Source: Pseudomonadota bacterium
GTDB lineage: Bacteria > Myxococcota_A > Polyangia > Polyangiales > Polyangiaceae
Direction: 5' to 3'
Assembly: GCA_023431345.1 (NCBI GenBank)
Contig: JAEYWK010000272.1
Location: forward strand, 62,001-126,000
DNA: 64,000 nt
Part shown: piece by piece, positions 32,998 to 43,096 of the stretch
Numbering within the stretch: position 1 is the stretch's first letter
Layout of the letters: each line of letters begins with the position of its first letter
Made by a program: the position numbers and the translations under genes
The notes under the pieces: generated by a model
The model's database searches: none
What the model saw: only the letters and a program-made list of their open reading frames with translations
What the model was told of the DNA's origin: nothing

Positions 32998-33816
32998 ATG
33001 TCCGAGCGGCTTCGCCCGATCCTGAAATGGGCGGGTGGAAAGCGTAGTCTGGTGCCCCGTATTCTCGAGGAGCTGCCGCAGCGAATCGAGACGTACTACG
33101 AGCCGTTCGTCGGCGGCGCGGCGGTGTTCTTGGCGCTGGCCGAGGGCAAGCGCTTCAAGCGGGCCGTGATCACCGACAAGAACCGTGAGCTCATCAACTT
33201 GTACACGGTGGTGCGTGACGACCTGGGCAAGCTGCTGAAGAAGCTCGAGGGGCTGCAGGAGCGCACGAGCGAGGACGAGTACTACGAGATCCGCGCCGGG
33301 AAGCCCACGAACAAAATCGAGCGCGCGGCCCGGCTCATCTACCTGAACAAGACGGGCTACAACGGGCTCTACCGCGTGAACTCCAAGGGCGGCTTCAACG
33401 TGCCGTACGGTCGCTACAAGCGCCCGCGCATCTACGATCCAGAGCGCCTCGCCCACGCCGCGAGCTACTTGCAAGACGTGACGATCCGCGTGGCCGACTT
33501 CGAGGAGGTGTGCAGCGAAGCCAGGCGCGGCGACGCCGTGTACCTCGATCCTCCGTATCTGCCGCTGTCGAAGACGGCCAGCTTCTCGGCTTACCACTCG
33601 GAGGCGTTCGGGCTGGCCGAGCATGAGCGCTTGGCCAAGGTGTTCGCCAAGCTGCTCAAGCGCGGGGTGGCGGCGGTGCTCTCGAACTCGGCGACCCCCC
33701 AGACGCGCGCGCTCTACCAGAACTTCAAGTGCTCCGACGTGGCCGTGCGCCGCCCCATCAACTCGGTGGCCTCACGCCGCGGCGCGGTGAGCGAGCTGCT
33801 CGTCGTCGCGAAGTAG
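32998..33816 (+). CDS. dam: Orphan DNA adenine methylase (Dam, D12 class)
   Basis: A 272-residue N6-adenine methyltransferase of normal Dam length. The N-terminus LKWAGGKR (9-16) and YYEPFVGGAAVF form the S-adenosylmethionine site, RLIYLNKTGYNGLYRVNSKG is the D12-class recognition block, and DPPY (184-187) is the catalytic motif. The family usually methylates A in GATC. No restriction endonuclease gene is adjacent, so it is probably solitary, working in mismatch repair, replication timing or gene regulation. The C-terminus INSVASRRGAVSELLVVAK is complete. The gene is convergent with the transhydrogenase gene. Confidence 0.92.
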   Translation: MSERLRPILKWAGGKRSLVPRILEELPQRIETYYEPFVGGAAVFLALAEGKRFKRAVITDKNRELINLYTVVRDDLGKLLKKLEGLQERTSEDEYYEIRAGKPTNKIERAARLIYLNKTGYNGLYRVNSKGGFNVPYGRYKRPRIYDPERLAHAASYLQDVTIRVADFEEVCSEARRGDAVYLDPPYLPLSKTASFSAYHSEAFGLAEHERLAKVFAKLLKRGVAAVLSNSATPQTRALYQNFKCSDVAVRRPINSVASRRGAVSELLVVAK

Positions 33817-33820
33817 CTCG

Positions 33821-33857
33821 CCGGCCGCCTCGCTGCGGCTCACTGGGCGGCGGCCGG
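33821..33857. terminator. Hairpin between convergent dam and transhydrogenase genes
   Basis: CCGGCCGCC (33821-33829) pairs perfectly with GGCGGCCGG (33849-33857) around a 19-nt loop. It covers the stop codon of the transhydrogenase gene. There is no T run. Confidence 0.45.
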
Positions 33858-35258
33858 TTTGCTCGAGCGCCGAGCGTGCTGCTGTTTGAGCAGGTCGAAG
33901 GCCGCGACGCGGTAGGCCTCCGCGAACGTCGGGAAGTTGAACACCGTGTCGATGAACGTCTCGAACGAGAGCCCGGCGATGATCGCCATTTGCCCGAGGT
34001 GCACCAGCTCGGTCGCGCTCTCACCGGCGGCGTGCGCACCGAGCACGACCCCGGTCTGCGGGTGAGCGATCAGCTTCAATAGGCCGTTTTCGGCGGCCGA
34101 GATCTGTCCCCGCGCGACCTCCTCGAATTTGGCGCGGCCGACGAGCGCGTCGCCGTACCTTTCGCGCGCCTGCTGCTCGGTCATGCCCACGCTGCCGAGC
34201 TCGGGGATGGTGTAGATGCCGGTGGGAGCCAGGTCGCCTTGTCGGCCCAGGTCGACGCCGAAGGCGTGACACGCCGCGCGCCGACCCTGCTCCATCGACG
34301 TGGACGCCAGCGCGGGCGGGCCGATCACGTCGCCCGCGGCGTAGATGTGGGGCTGGCTGGTCCGCAGGTGCGAATCCACCTCGACCAGGCCTCGGCTCGT
34401 CACCTTGACCCCGGCCGCCTCCAGGCCCAGCGCCGCCACCGGCGCCACGCGTCCGAGCGCGCAAAACAGCTTCTCGCTCCGGATCAGCTGGTCGCCCCCG
34501 AGCCGCGTCTCTACGCAGGAGAGGTCGTCGAAGCGGACGCTCTCGAGGCCTTGCTTGCCCAAGAACTCTCCTCCGCACCCGCGCAGCTCCCGCAAGAAGT
34601 GCTCTGCCAGCTCCGGGTCCATGAAGCCGAGGGGACGCTCGCCCTTGTCGATGATGGTGACCTTGACGCCGAGGGCGGCGAAAATGGACGCATACTCACA
34701 GGCGATCACGCCCGCGCCCAGCACGACGAGCGACTCGGGTAGGTAAGAAATCGACAGCAACGAGTCGCTGTCGAGGATGTGCTCGTGATCGACGGGGACG
34801 TTGTCGGGCGTCCGCGGTGACGAGCCCGCGGCGATCACGAAGTAGCGTGAGCGCAGCGTGCGCACGCTGCCGTCGAGCAGCGTGACCTCGACGGCGTGAG
34901 GGCTGGTGAAGCGCGCGACGCCCTGCAGGAGCTCGATGTGGTTGCGCGCGAGCTGCGCTTGCATGTAGCGCTCGTGAGCGGCGACGACCTCTTCCTTGCG
35001 CTCCATCAAGCTGCTGACCTGCAGGTGCGACGGCATCTCGACGTCCATGACGTGGGCCGTCAAGCGCCGGAATTTGCCGAGCGAGAGGGCGGTCTCGCGC
35101 AGCGTCTTGCTCGGGATGGTGCCGTAGCGCACGCAGGCTCCGCCCGCGGTCCTGGCGCGCTCGATCAGCAGCACACGCGCGCCCGTCTTGGCCGCTTGAA
35201 CGGCCGCCTTCTGGCCCGCGGGGCCGCCCCCGATCACGACGAGGTCGAGCTCGCTCAA
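33840..35258 (-). CDS. sthA: Soluble pyridine nucleotide transhydrogenase
   Basis: TTG 35258 overlaps the HDOD stop (TTGA) and gives 472 residues. The FAD-binding N-terminus is VVIGGGPAGQKAA. The usual redox-active pair is GGACVRYGTIPSK, in which the second Cys of disulfide reductases is Thr, exactly the feature that separates SthA from lipoamide dehydrogenase. The NAD(P)-binding motif is VVLGAGVIACEYASIFAALG. The C-terminal dimer domain has FNFPTFAEAYRVAA. The enzyme transfers hydride between NADPH and NAD in the cytoplasm. The symbol follows from the Thr replacement. Long in-frame reading upstream of 35258 lies over the HDOD gene and is rejected. Confidence 0.85.
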   Translation of the reverse strand: MSELDLVVIGGGPAGQKAAVQAAKTGARVLLIERARTAGGACVRYGTIPSKTLRETALSLGKFRRLTAHVMDVEMPSHLQVSSLMERKEEVVAAHERYMQAQLARNHIELLQGVARFTSPHAVEVTLLDGSVRTLRSRYFVIAAGSSPRTPDNVPVDHEHILDSDSLLSISYLPESLVVLGAGVIACEYASIFAALGVKVTIIDKGERPLGFMDPELAEHFLRELRGCGGEFLGKQGLESVRFDDLSCVETRLGGDQLIRSEKLFCALGRVAPVAALGLEAAGVKVTSRGLVEVDSHLRTSQPHIYAAGDVIGPPALASTSMEQGRRAACHAFGVDLGRQGDLAPTGIYTIPELGSVGMTEQQARERYGDALVGRAKFEEVARGQISAAENGLLKLIAHPQTGVVLGAHAAGESATELVHLGQMAIIAGLSFETFIDTVFNFPTFAEAYRVAAFDLLKQQHARRSSKPAAAQ

Positions 35259-36118
35259 GACAAGGCCCCGGCCGCTTGCCGGATCGCCTCGGCCTTCGCC
35301 AGCAGCTTGTCGAGCATCTCGGGGTACACCTCGAGCGGGGCGAGCGCCGGGTGCGCGCGCAGCTCCGCCTCGGACACCTTCTCCGGCTCGAAGGCGTGGC
35401 GCGCGAGCTCGTCGGCGAGGGCCGTGACCCGCACGCCGGTGGCGTGAGCCTCGGGCGGGCTCGGCGAGTGATGGTGGCGAATCGACATCTCCACCGCTTC
35501 CGGCAGGCCCCACGCTTCCGCGAGGGTGCCGCCCACGTCCGTGTGCAGGTCCCCGATGGCGGCCACGATCGCGCTCGGGCGCACGCTGAGCTTCTGCTCG
35601 TTCAGGATTTGCACCAGCGCCTGCAAGATCACCGGGCGCCCCACGTCGTGGAGCAGGCCGCACATGAAGGCATCTTCGACGTTGCGCCGCGTCGCCCGCG
35701 CCAGCTCTTGCGCGAACAGGGCCGCGCTCACCGAGTGCTGGAACATCGCCGCCACTTCGGCCTCGAAGCCCTTGAGCTTGAACACGCCCACGCGAAACGC
35801 GATCGCCAGCGAAATTTCGCGGATCTTCTGCACGCCGAGCCGCGCCACGGCCTGCTGCAGCGAGACAATCTGCGCCCGCCCGCTGTACACCGGCGACGCG
35901 ACGACCCGCAGCACGTGCGCGGCCATGGCTTGGTCCTTGCGCAGCAGCTCGGCGATCGCGCGGGCGTCCGCGCTCTCTTGCGCGGCCACGTTCGTGACCT
36001 CCAGCGCGACGCTGGGCAGCAGCGGTAGGTCGACCATGCCCTGGGCGACCCTCCAGCTGAGCTCGTCGAGGACTGACTTCGGAACTTCTACGTGGATCGG
36101 TCTCGCCGGGTCTGCCAT
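35255..36118 (-). CDS. HDOD-domain protein
   Basis: ATG 36118 (M15 of a longer TTG reading) gives 287 residues. The HDOD domain covers about 20-220, with LPLLPSVALEVTNVAAQ, SLQQAVARLGVQKIREI and CGLLHDVGRPVIL. The His-Asp pair LLHDVG is kept, but the full metal set of HD phosphohydrolases is not certain. HDOD proteins act in signalling and cell-cycle or c-di-GMP networks. Its coupling to a transhydrogenase suggests a link between signalling and redox balance, although this may be coincidence. The 227 bp between this start and the kinase gene stop hold no other gene. Confidence 0.8.
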   Translation of the reverse strand: MADPARPIHVEVPKSVLDELSWRVAQGMVDLPLLPSVALEVTNVAAQESADARAIAELLRKDQAMAAHVLRVVASPVYSGRAQIVSLQQAVARLGVQKIREISLAIAFRVGVFKLKGFEAEVAAMFQHSVSAALFAQELARATRRNVEDAFMCGLLHDVGRPVILQALVQILNEQKLSVRPSAIVAAIGDLHTDVGGTLAEAWGLPEAVEMSIRHHHSPSPPEAHATGVRVTALADELARHAFEPEKVSEAELRAHPALAPLEVYPEMLDKLLAKAEAIRQAAGALS

Positions 36119-36345
36119 CTTGAGCCTGTGGGACAAGGTGCGCGAAGGGCGCACGTCCAACAGATCAAACGGCTCGTCGCGGTCAGACTTCAGCGCGTAA
36201 AGGCGCGCCGCCGCCGCTTCTCGGAAATAGGGGCAGCGATCCGCGCGGAAGCGCGCCGCTCACGCTCAGGACGCTCGCACCCCGAGCGAGCCACGCCGCC
36301 GCGGCCTGCCCTCGCCGTCCGTGCCGGCGCCTCGCCCCGCTCGCG

Positions 36346-38079
<1,734 letters not shown>

Positions 38080-38172
38080 GACCCTCGAACGACCATCCTC
38101 CTCCAAATCGCGGCTCGGTTTCTAGGGTCCGAGCCAGCTAACCCGCACAATCGGTGAAAAATCCTATGCTTT

Positions 38173-39120
38173 TTGGCCGCGCTCCGACGTGCTACGTCTG
38201 CCCGAGAGGCTCACCTGGCTACTTCGACCGAAAAGCGTCCGGCCGTGAAGGTCGAGGTTCCTGGCTCCCAGGAAGACGGGGTGAAGTTTGCCCGCGTCGG
38301 CATCATCGCGGTGGTGGGCTTTGCGATCGGCATCGCTTGGCCGCGTCTGGCGGGCGTGAAGCTCGTGCCCAGCGCGCCCGTTCCCGCCACCGTCGAAGCC
38401 TCGGCCCGCGAGCTCACCGGCGCTCCCGTGCCCAAGCCCACCGAGGCTCAGGCGCCGGGGCCCTCCGCCGCGCCTGCGGAGAAGACGGCGGGTGACCGAG
38501 TCCAGGTCAGCGACGTCCAGATCGCCAGCTGCAAGAACGAGCACGGCAAGCGCAGCCAAAGCTGCGACAAGGTGGATTTCGACGGCGTGGCGCGCGAGCA
38601 CCTGCGTGAGCTGTCGGCGTGCCCGGGCACCGAGGCCGCTTCGGGCGTGCTCTCGCTGGGCCTCGAGCTCGATTTCGAGGCTGACAAAATCAAGAGCATC
38701 CAGAGCGGCAAGAGCACCTCGCTCGATCAGCCGCAGGTCGAGCGCCTGCTCGGGTGCGCGCGAGAGCGCTTCGCGAACGTATCACTCGTTGGCATCAAGC
38801 ATGAGCAGGCTTCGTACATGCTCTTCTATCGCCTCGACCTGGTCGCGCAGAGCGGCGCCGGCGGCGGCACGTCGGACGCCGACTCGGTCGCGCCTTCCGA
38901 GTCCCCGGAGCCCGAGCTCGCCCCCGCGAGCGGTCGCGCGACCGTGAGCTGGGATGTCGCGCTCGTTCGCGCCCAACCAGCGCGCGACGGCGAGGTGCGC
39001 GCTCGGGTGCTGAATGGCACGCGCGTCGTCGTCACCGGCAAGAGCGGCGACTGGTTTCGCATCAAATACGACGCGCGCGGCAGCCAGGGCTGGGTGTACC
39101 GCACGGCCATCGGCATGTGA
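38173..39120 (+). CDS. Membrane-anchored protein with C-terminal SH3b domain
   Basis: The start is uncertain: TTG 38173 gives 315 residues, while CTG 38215 has GAGAGG 5 nt upstream and would remove 14 residues. A membrane helix lies around residues 40-58 (ARVGIIAVVGFAIGIAW), followed by a Pro/Ala linker. The middle domain has several Cys residues (CKNEHGKRSQSCDK, LGCARERF). The last 60 residues form an SH3b domain (VALVRAQPARDGEVRARVL, GDWFRIKY, GWVYRTAIG), probably binding peptidoglycan or protein in the periplasm. The function is otherwise unknown. It is divergent from the zinc-ribbon kinase gene. Confidence 0.6.
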   Translation: MAALRRATSAREAHLATSTEKRPAVKVEVPGSQEDGVKFARVGIIAVVGFAIGIAWPRLAGVKLVPSAPVPATVEASARELTGAPVPKPTEAQAPGPSAAPAEKTAGDRVQVSDVQIASCKNEHGKRSQSCDKVDFDGVAREHLRELSACPGTEAASGVLSLGLELDFEADKIKSIQSGKSTSLDQPQVERLLGCARERFANVSLVGIKHEQASYMLFYRLDLVAQSGAGGGTSDADSVAPSESPEPELAPASGRATVSWDVALVRAQPARDGEVRARVLNGTRVVVTGKSGDWFRIKYDARGSQGWVYRTAIGM

Positions 39121-39169
39121 GGGGCGGGCGCGTCGCCTCGAGGCGTGGTAATACGCCCAAGCCCGTCGC

Positions 39170-39568
39170 ATGAAGAGCGAAAAGCCCACATCGCAGGCCG
39201 AACCCAGCGAAGTCGAAGTGGCCAAGCCGTCCGATGTCGCGCTCGTGCACGCAGTCACGGACGACGGAGCCGTGCACGTCATTCGCCGCCGCGGTGAGCG
39301 GCTCGAAGCGGGCGCGCTCAAGCCGCTGCGCGAGGGCGCGCCGATTCAGGGTGAAGTGGTTTCCCTGCGCCCGCGCGAAGGCTCTCCGCTGCTGTGTGAC
39401 GTCGAGGTGCACTACTCACCTCCCGCGCAGCCTGGCGCCGCTACGGCCAAGAGCAGCTCTAAGCCCGGTCGCGCGCGCCGCAAGGGGCCGGCGCAGGTCG
39501 CCACCGATAGCTACCGCGATAACTGGGACTCGATTTGGAGCTCCAAGAAGAGCGGCGCGCTCAACTAA
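39170..39568 (+). CDS. Conserved small protein, unknown
   Basis: A 132-residue soluble protein. It has an acidic N-terminus (MKSEKPTSQAEPSEVEV), a compact beta-rich centre (DVALVHAVTDDGAVHVIRRR, IQGEVVSLRPREGSPLLCDV) and a basic, Lys/Ser-rich C-terminal tail ending ATDSYRDNWDSIWSSKKSG. The centre looks like a single small barrel. No known family is recognised. It lies 49 nt after the SH3 protein gene. Its stop overlaps the convergent MYXO-CTERM gene by 4 nt. It could be a myxobacterium-specific protein. Confidence 0.5.
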   Translation: MKSEKPTSQAEPSEVEVAKPSDVALVHAVTDDGAVHVIRRRGERLEAGALKPLREGAPIQGEVVSLRPREGSPLLCDVEVHYSPPAQPGAATAKSSSKPGRARRKGPAQVATDSYRDNWDSIWSSKKSGALN

Positions 39569-40908
39569 CGGTCGCGTCGCCGTCGGCGTAGGGCGCTCGC
39601 CGCCAGCAACGCCGCCAGCACCGCCAACGAGCCGTGGCTCGTGCGTGCGCCGAGCGCGCAGCCCGACGCGGCGTCCGCGTCGCTCAAGCCACGCTTGCCT
39701 CCCGTCGTAGCGCCGCCCGGCCCGCTACCGGCTGCGGCGCTGCCGCTCGCGCCGGGAGAGCTCACTTCAGGGTCGAGCATCACGCTGTCCGAGTCGACAC
39801 AATTGCCGGCCGCGCAGACCTGCCCCGGCGCGCACAAGTCGCCTTCGTCGACCAGGCCGTCGCAGTCGTCATCCAGAAAATTGCACGTCTCCGTCGTCGG
39901 CGTGCCCGGAACGCACAGGGCCAGGTCACAGCCCGGCGCCTCGCGCCTGCACCAGCCCTCGCCGCAGGTGGGGCGCACGCGCTCGTCGACGTCGCCGTCG
40001 CAGTCGTCGTCGACGCCGTTGCAGATCTCCTCGACGCCGGGGTGAATGGCGGGGTCTTTGGGTCGGCAGTCGCCGGGCTCGGAAGCGTAGCCCTTCAAAC
40101 CAGCGCAGCCGACCTTCGGCTCGCCCATCCTTTCGGTGCGCACGTCGTAGTAGCCGTCGCCGTCGGCGTCGGGCCAAAGCTCGACCGGGACCGCGTCTTC
40201 ATCGACGCTGCCGTCGCAGTCGTCGTCGAGCATGTTGCAGAGCTCGGTGGCGCCGGGGAACACCGTCTTGCGGTAATCATCGCAGTCACCGCTCGCCTCC
40301 GCGTAGCCCGTGGGCGGCGCGTTTTCGCAGCCCAGCATCGAGAAATCGGCGCGGCCGACGCCGTCGCCGTCGCCGTCGAGGTAGTACGTCTTGGCGGCGC
40401 AGCCGTAGACGAAATCGAAGTCGTCTTCGAGACCGTTGTCGCCTTGGGGACGGCCGTTGCCGTCGCCGCCCAGCGCGAACACCGAAAAGCGGACCGCCCC
40501 CGGAGTGGCGGGGGCCACCCAGGCGAAGCGGAACTGCACCGTGCCGCCGCTACCCGGCTTCGGCTGATTGTGAACCAGCCCGCCCGCCACGGCGGTCAGT
40601 CCCTGGCTGGCGATCGGCTGCAGCTCGCCCACGTCCGAGCTCGTGATGTAAGCGCCACCGTTGGCGTAGCCGCCGATGATGCTCAGCGTCAGCTCGACGC
40701 GCGCGCCGGGCGTGATGGCGGCCGGGCTAGCGGTGAGGGAGAGCGAGCCGCCTTCGGTGGAGCCGTGGCAGCCCTGGCAGCCGCTAGCCGCGATACCACC
40801 CGCGCGCGCGTAGGCCAGCCCCGGCGAGAGCCAAGTGACCAACAAAGCCAAGCCGGACGGCAGAATCGCCTGAGCCAGCAGGAGCATGCGCGAACGGAGC
40901 CGAGTCAC
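39565..40908 (-). CDS. MYXO-CTERM-like surface protein with MopE-type repeats
   Basis: GTG 40908 is chosen because it supplies the basic n-region (VTRLRSR) before the signal peptide helix; ATG 40887 lacks it. The 447-residue product has a CxxCH motif at 44-48 (CQGCH), a beta-sandwich domain to about residue 170, and three MopE-like metal-binding repeats (CNMLDDDCDGSVDE, CNGVDDDCDGDVDE, CNFLDDDCDGLVDE). Its C-terminus has SGCALGARTSH, a hydrophobic helix, then RRRRRDR, matching the MYXO-CTERM sorting signal with its key Cys. It should be exported and anchored by a myxosortase, which is not in this window. Confidence 0.75.
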   Translation of the reverse strand: MTRLRSRMLLLAQAILPSGLALLVTWLSPGLAYARAGGIAASGCQGCHGSTEGGSLSLTASPAAITPGARVELTLSIIGGYANGGAYITSSDVGELQPIASQGLTAVAGGLVHNQPKPGSGGTVQFRFAWVAPATPGAVRFSVFALGGDGNGRPQGDNGLEDDFDFVYGCAAKTYYLDGDGDGVGRADFSMLGCENAPPTGYAEASGDCDDYRKTVFPGATELCNMLDDDCDGSVDEDAVPVELWPDADGDGYYDVRTERMGEPKVGCAGLKGYASEPGDCRPKDPAIHPGVEEICNGVDDDCDGDVDERVRPTCGEGWCRREAPGCDLALCVPGTPTTETCNFLDDDCDGLVDEGDLCAPGQVCAAGNCVDSDSVMLDPEVSSPGASGSAAAGSGPGGATTGGKRGLSDADAASGCALGARTSHGSLAVLAALLAASALRRRRRDR

Positions 40909-41053
40909 TTCAGCTCTGTAACTCACCGGAGTGCGTCGGGCCCGAGCTTGCGCGCGCCTTTTTCCGGAAAGCGGCCAGGTCGAGCGACCTGCCTGAAAGT
41001 TTGCGGCGTCGGCGTCGGGCGGGCTTGGTCGCCAGCTGTGGGACGCGGAGGCT

Positions 41054-41093
41054 GGGTGGGGGGAGCGCGTCGGGGCTGGGGGGCGTAGTGGGG
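41054..41093 (+). other. G-rich run, possible G-quadruplex
   Basis: GGGTGGGGGG, then three further G4-6 runs separated by 8, 2 and 6 nt, lie on the plus strand of the 246-bp divergent region between the MYXO-CTERM gene and the acetyltransferase gene. It lies about 60-100 bp before ATG 41155. Confidence 0.45.
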
Positions 41094-41154
41094 TCGTAGG
41101 TAGGCCCTGCCAACGGTTCCCGGGCGGCGCCGTCCCTGCCTATGCTAGCGGATC

Positions 41155-41688
41155 ATGCTCGTCTTCCTAGAAACGCCGGCTCCTCGTCACGAGCACGAGT
41201 TCCTGGCGGCGGTCATTCGCAGCCGGCGCCTGCACGGCTCCTGGGTGACAGCGCCCCGCTCGTCGGCCGAGTACCGGCTGTATTTGAAAGAGCGCCAGGG
41301 CCCGCGCCAAGTGAAGTACCTGGTTTGCGACGAGCTGGGGCAGCTGTGCGGGGTGATCAACCTGAGCGAGATCGTGCGCGGCTCGTTTCAGAGCGCCTAC
41401 ATGGGCTACTACGCGCTGGCGCCCCACGCCGGCAAAGGCTACATGCGCGCCGGCCTCGAGCTCGTGCTCGATAAGGTATTCGGCGAGCTCGAGCTGCACC
41501 GCGTCGAGGCCAACATCCAGCCGCGCAATCGTCGCTCGCGCGAGCTGGTGCGCGGCGCGGGCTTTCGCTACGAAGGTTTGTCGCCGCGCTACTTGAAGAT
41601 CGGCGGTCGCTGGCGCGATCATGAGCGTTGGGCGATGACGGTGGAAGATCACGCTCGGCTTCGGCGCAAGAAGCGCCGCAGCGGGTAG
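41155..41688 (+). CDS. RimJ/RimL-type GNAT acetyltransferase
   Basis: A 177-residue cytoplasmic acetyltransferase of the usual length. SSAEYRLYLKERQGP is the substrate-side helix, LCGVINLSEIVRGSFQSAYMG the central strands, and YALAPHAGKGYMRAGLELVL the acetyl-CoA loop (motif A). HRVEANIQPRNRRSRELVRGAG is the RimJ/RimL signature. It transfers acetyl from acetyl-CoA to an N-terminal or side-chain amine. The substrate cannot be predicted, and ribosomal protein is only one option. It is convergent with hflX, with a gap of 25 bp. Confidence 0.85.
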   Translation: MLVFLETPAPRHEHEFLAAVIRSRRLHGSWVTAPRSSAEYRLYLKERQGPRQVKYLVCDELGQLCGVINLSEIVRGSFQSAYMGYYALAPHAGKGYMRAGLELVLDKVFGELELHRVEANIQPRNRRSRELVRGAGFRYEGLSPRYLKIGGRWRDHERWAMTVEDHARLRRKKRRSG

Positions 41689-41713
41689 GCTGCACGAACG
41701 CGCGGCTACGAGC

Positions 41714-43096
41714 TCAGCCGGACGTGGCGGCAGAGCGCGCGAGGCGCACGCGGAAAGCCTCGACGACCTCGGGGTCACCCCGGAACGTGACCGTCACGCC
41801 GTCGTCGTCGTAGCGCTCGGCCACCACGCGGCCTTGCTCGTGCATCTCCGACACGAGCCGCTGCTCCGAGTAGGGAATGCTGAGCTCGGCCTCCGCGTAG
41901 CGCGACTCGAAGAACTCGATGATGCGCGCGCGCACCGCCGCGACGTCAGCCGGGAATTTGGCGGAGATGAACCAGGCGCTCGGGTACTCGTTCTGCAGCT
42001 CCGCGAGCCGCTCGGGGCTCAGCGCGTCCACCTTGTTCATCACGAGGCGGCTCGGCACTTGCACGGCGCCGATTTCGTGGAGCACGTCGCGCGTCACCTC
42101 CAGCTGCTCGCGAAAGCCCGCGTCGGCGGCGTCGACCACGTGAAGCAGCAGAGAGGCCTCCAGCGCTTCATCCAGCGTCGACTTGAAGCTCGCCACCAGA
42201 TCGTGCGGCAGCTTCTTGATGAAGCCGACGGTGTCGCTGATCAAGATGCGGGGCTTGGCTTCGGGCTGCAGCGCGCGCACCGTGGTGTCGAGCGTCGCGA
42301 ACAGCTTGTCTTCCACGTACACGTCGCTGCTGGTGAGCGCGCGCATGAGCGAGGATTTTCCGGCGTTGGTGTAGCCAACCAACGCCACCCGCCGCGCGCC
42401 GCTGCGGTGCTTGCGGCGTACGTTTTGCTCTCGCTCGACCGCAGCCAGCTCGCGCCGCAGCTCCGCGATGCGATCGCGAATTTTGCGGCGATCCAGCTCG
42501 AGGGCGGCTTCACCGGCGCCGCGGCCCGCTTGCCGCTCCTTGCCCTTCGGCGACTCGCGCAGGCGCGGGGCCTCGTAGTTGAGCCGCGCGATCTCGACCT
42601 GTAAGCGCGCCTCACGGCTGCGCGCGTGGCGATGAAAGATCTCGATGATGACGCCGGTGCGATCCAGCACCGTCACCCCGGTGGCGCGCTCCAAATTGCG
42701 CAGCTGGCTCGGCGAGATGTCGTGATCGACGGCTACCAGCGCGATGGGCTCCGGAGGCTCCGCCGGCGCTTCATCCTCGAAATCGGCGAGCGGCCAGCGC
42801 GGCCGCGACGCGTCGTCGTCAGCTTCGTCATCGTCCGTCCTCCGACGGCCGGGGATGATGGGCGCCGTGCGTCCGCTGCCTCCCGTCAGCTTGGCCAGCT
42901 CGCGCAGCTTGCCCTCACCCAGCACCGCCGCCGGCGCCAGGTTCTCACGGGGTTGCACGATCCGCGTCACGACGCGGTAGCCGAGGGTGGTCACGAGCCG
43001 CGTCAGCTCGTCGAGGCTTGCGTCGGCGGACTCTGAGTCCACGTCGGGCAAGCGCACGGCGACGAGCACGGCGAGCGGACGAGCGCTGTCAGTCAT
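41714..43096 (-). CDS. hflX: GTPase HflX
   Basis: A 460-residue ribosome-associated GTPase. The N-terminal HflX domain has LVTTLGYRVVTRIVQPRENLAPAAVLGEGK. It is interrupted by an unusual acidic insertion of about 40 residues (RRRTDDDEADDDASRP). The coiled stalk has RLNYEAPRLRE and a Gly-rich linker. The GTPase domain carries GYTNAGKSS (G1), DTVGFIKKLPHDLV (G3) and NKVD (G4), with a C-terminal domain. HflX splits stalled or heat-damaged 70S ribosomes. It is the last gene of the secA-ABC chain, and its start overlaps the DUF4340 stop by 8 nt, so it is co-transcribed with envelope genes. Confidence 0.92.
   Translation of the reverse strand: MTDSARPLAVLVAVRLPDVDSESADASLDELTRLVTTLGYRVVTRIVQPRENLAPAAVLGEGKLRELAKLTGGSGRTAPIIPGRRRTDDDEADDDASRPRWPLADFEDEAPAEPPEPIALVAVDHDISPSQLRNLERATGVTVLDRTGVIIEIFHRHARSREARLQVEIARLNYEAPRLRESPKGKERQAGRGAGEAALELDRRKIRDRIAELRRELAAVEREQNVRRKHRSGARRVALVGYTNAGKSSLMRALTSSDVYVEDKLFATLDTTVRALQPEAKPRILISDTVGFIKKLPHDLVASFKSTLDEALEASLLLHVVDAADAGFREQLEVTRDVLHEIGAVQVPSRLVMNKVDALSPERLAELQNEYPSAWFISAKFPADVAAVRARIIEFFESRYAEAELSIPYSEQRLVSEMHEQGRVVAERYDDDGVTVTFRGDPEVVEAFRVRLARSAATSG

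Noticed and set aside
33840..35663. Fused 607-residue reading of the transhydrogenase
   Set aside because: The first 135 residues overlie the HDOD gene antiparallel frame-shifted sequence and have no family match; TTG 35258 with TTGA overlap fits SthA length.
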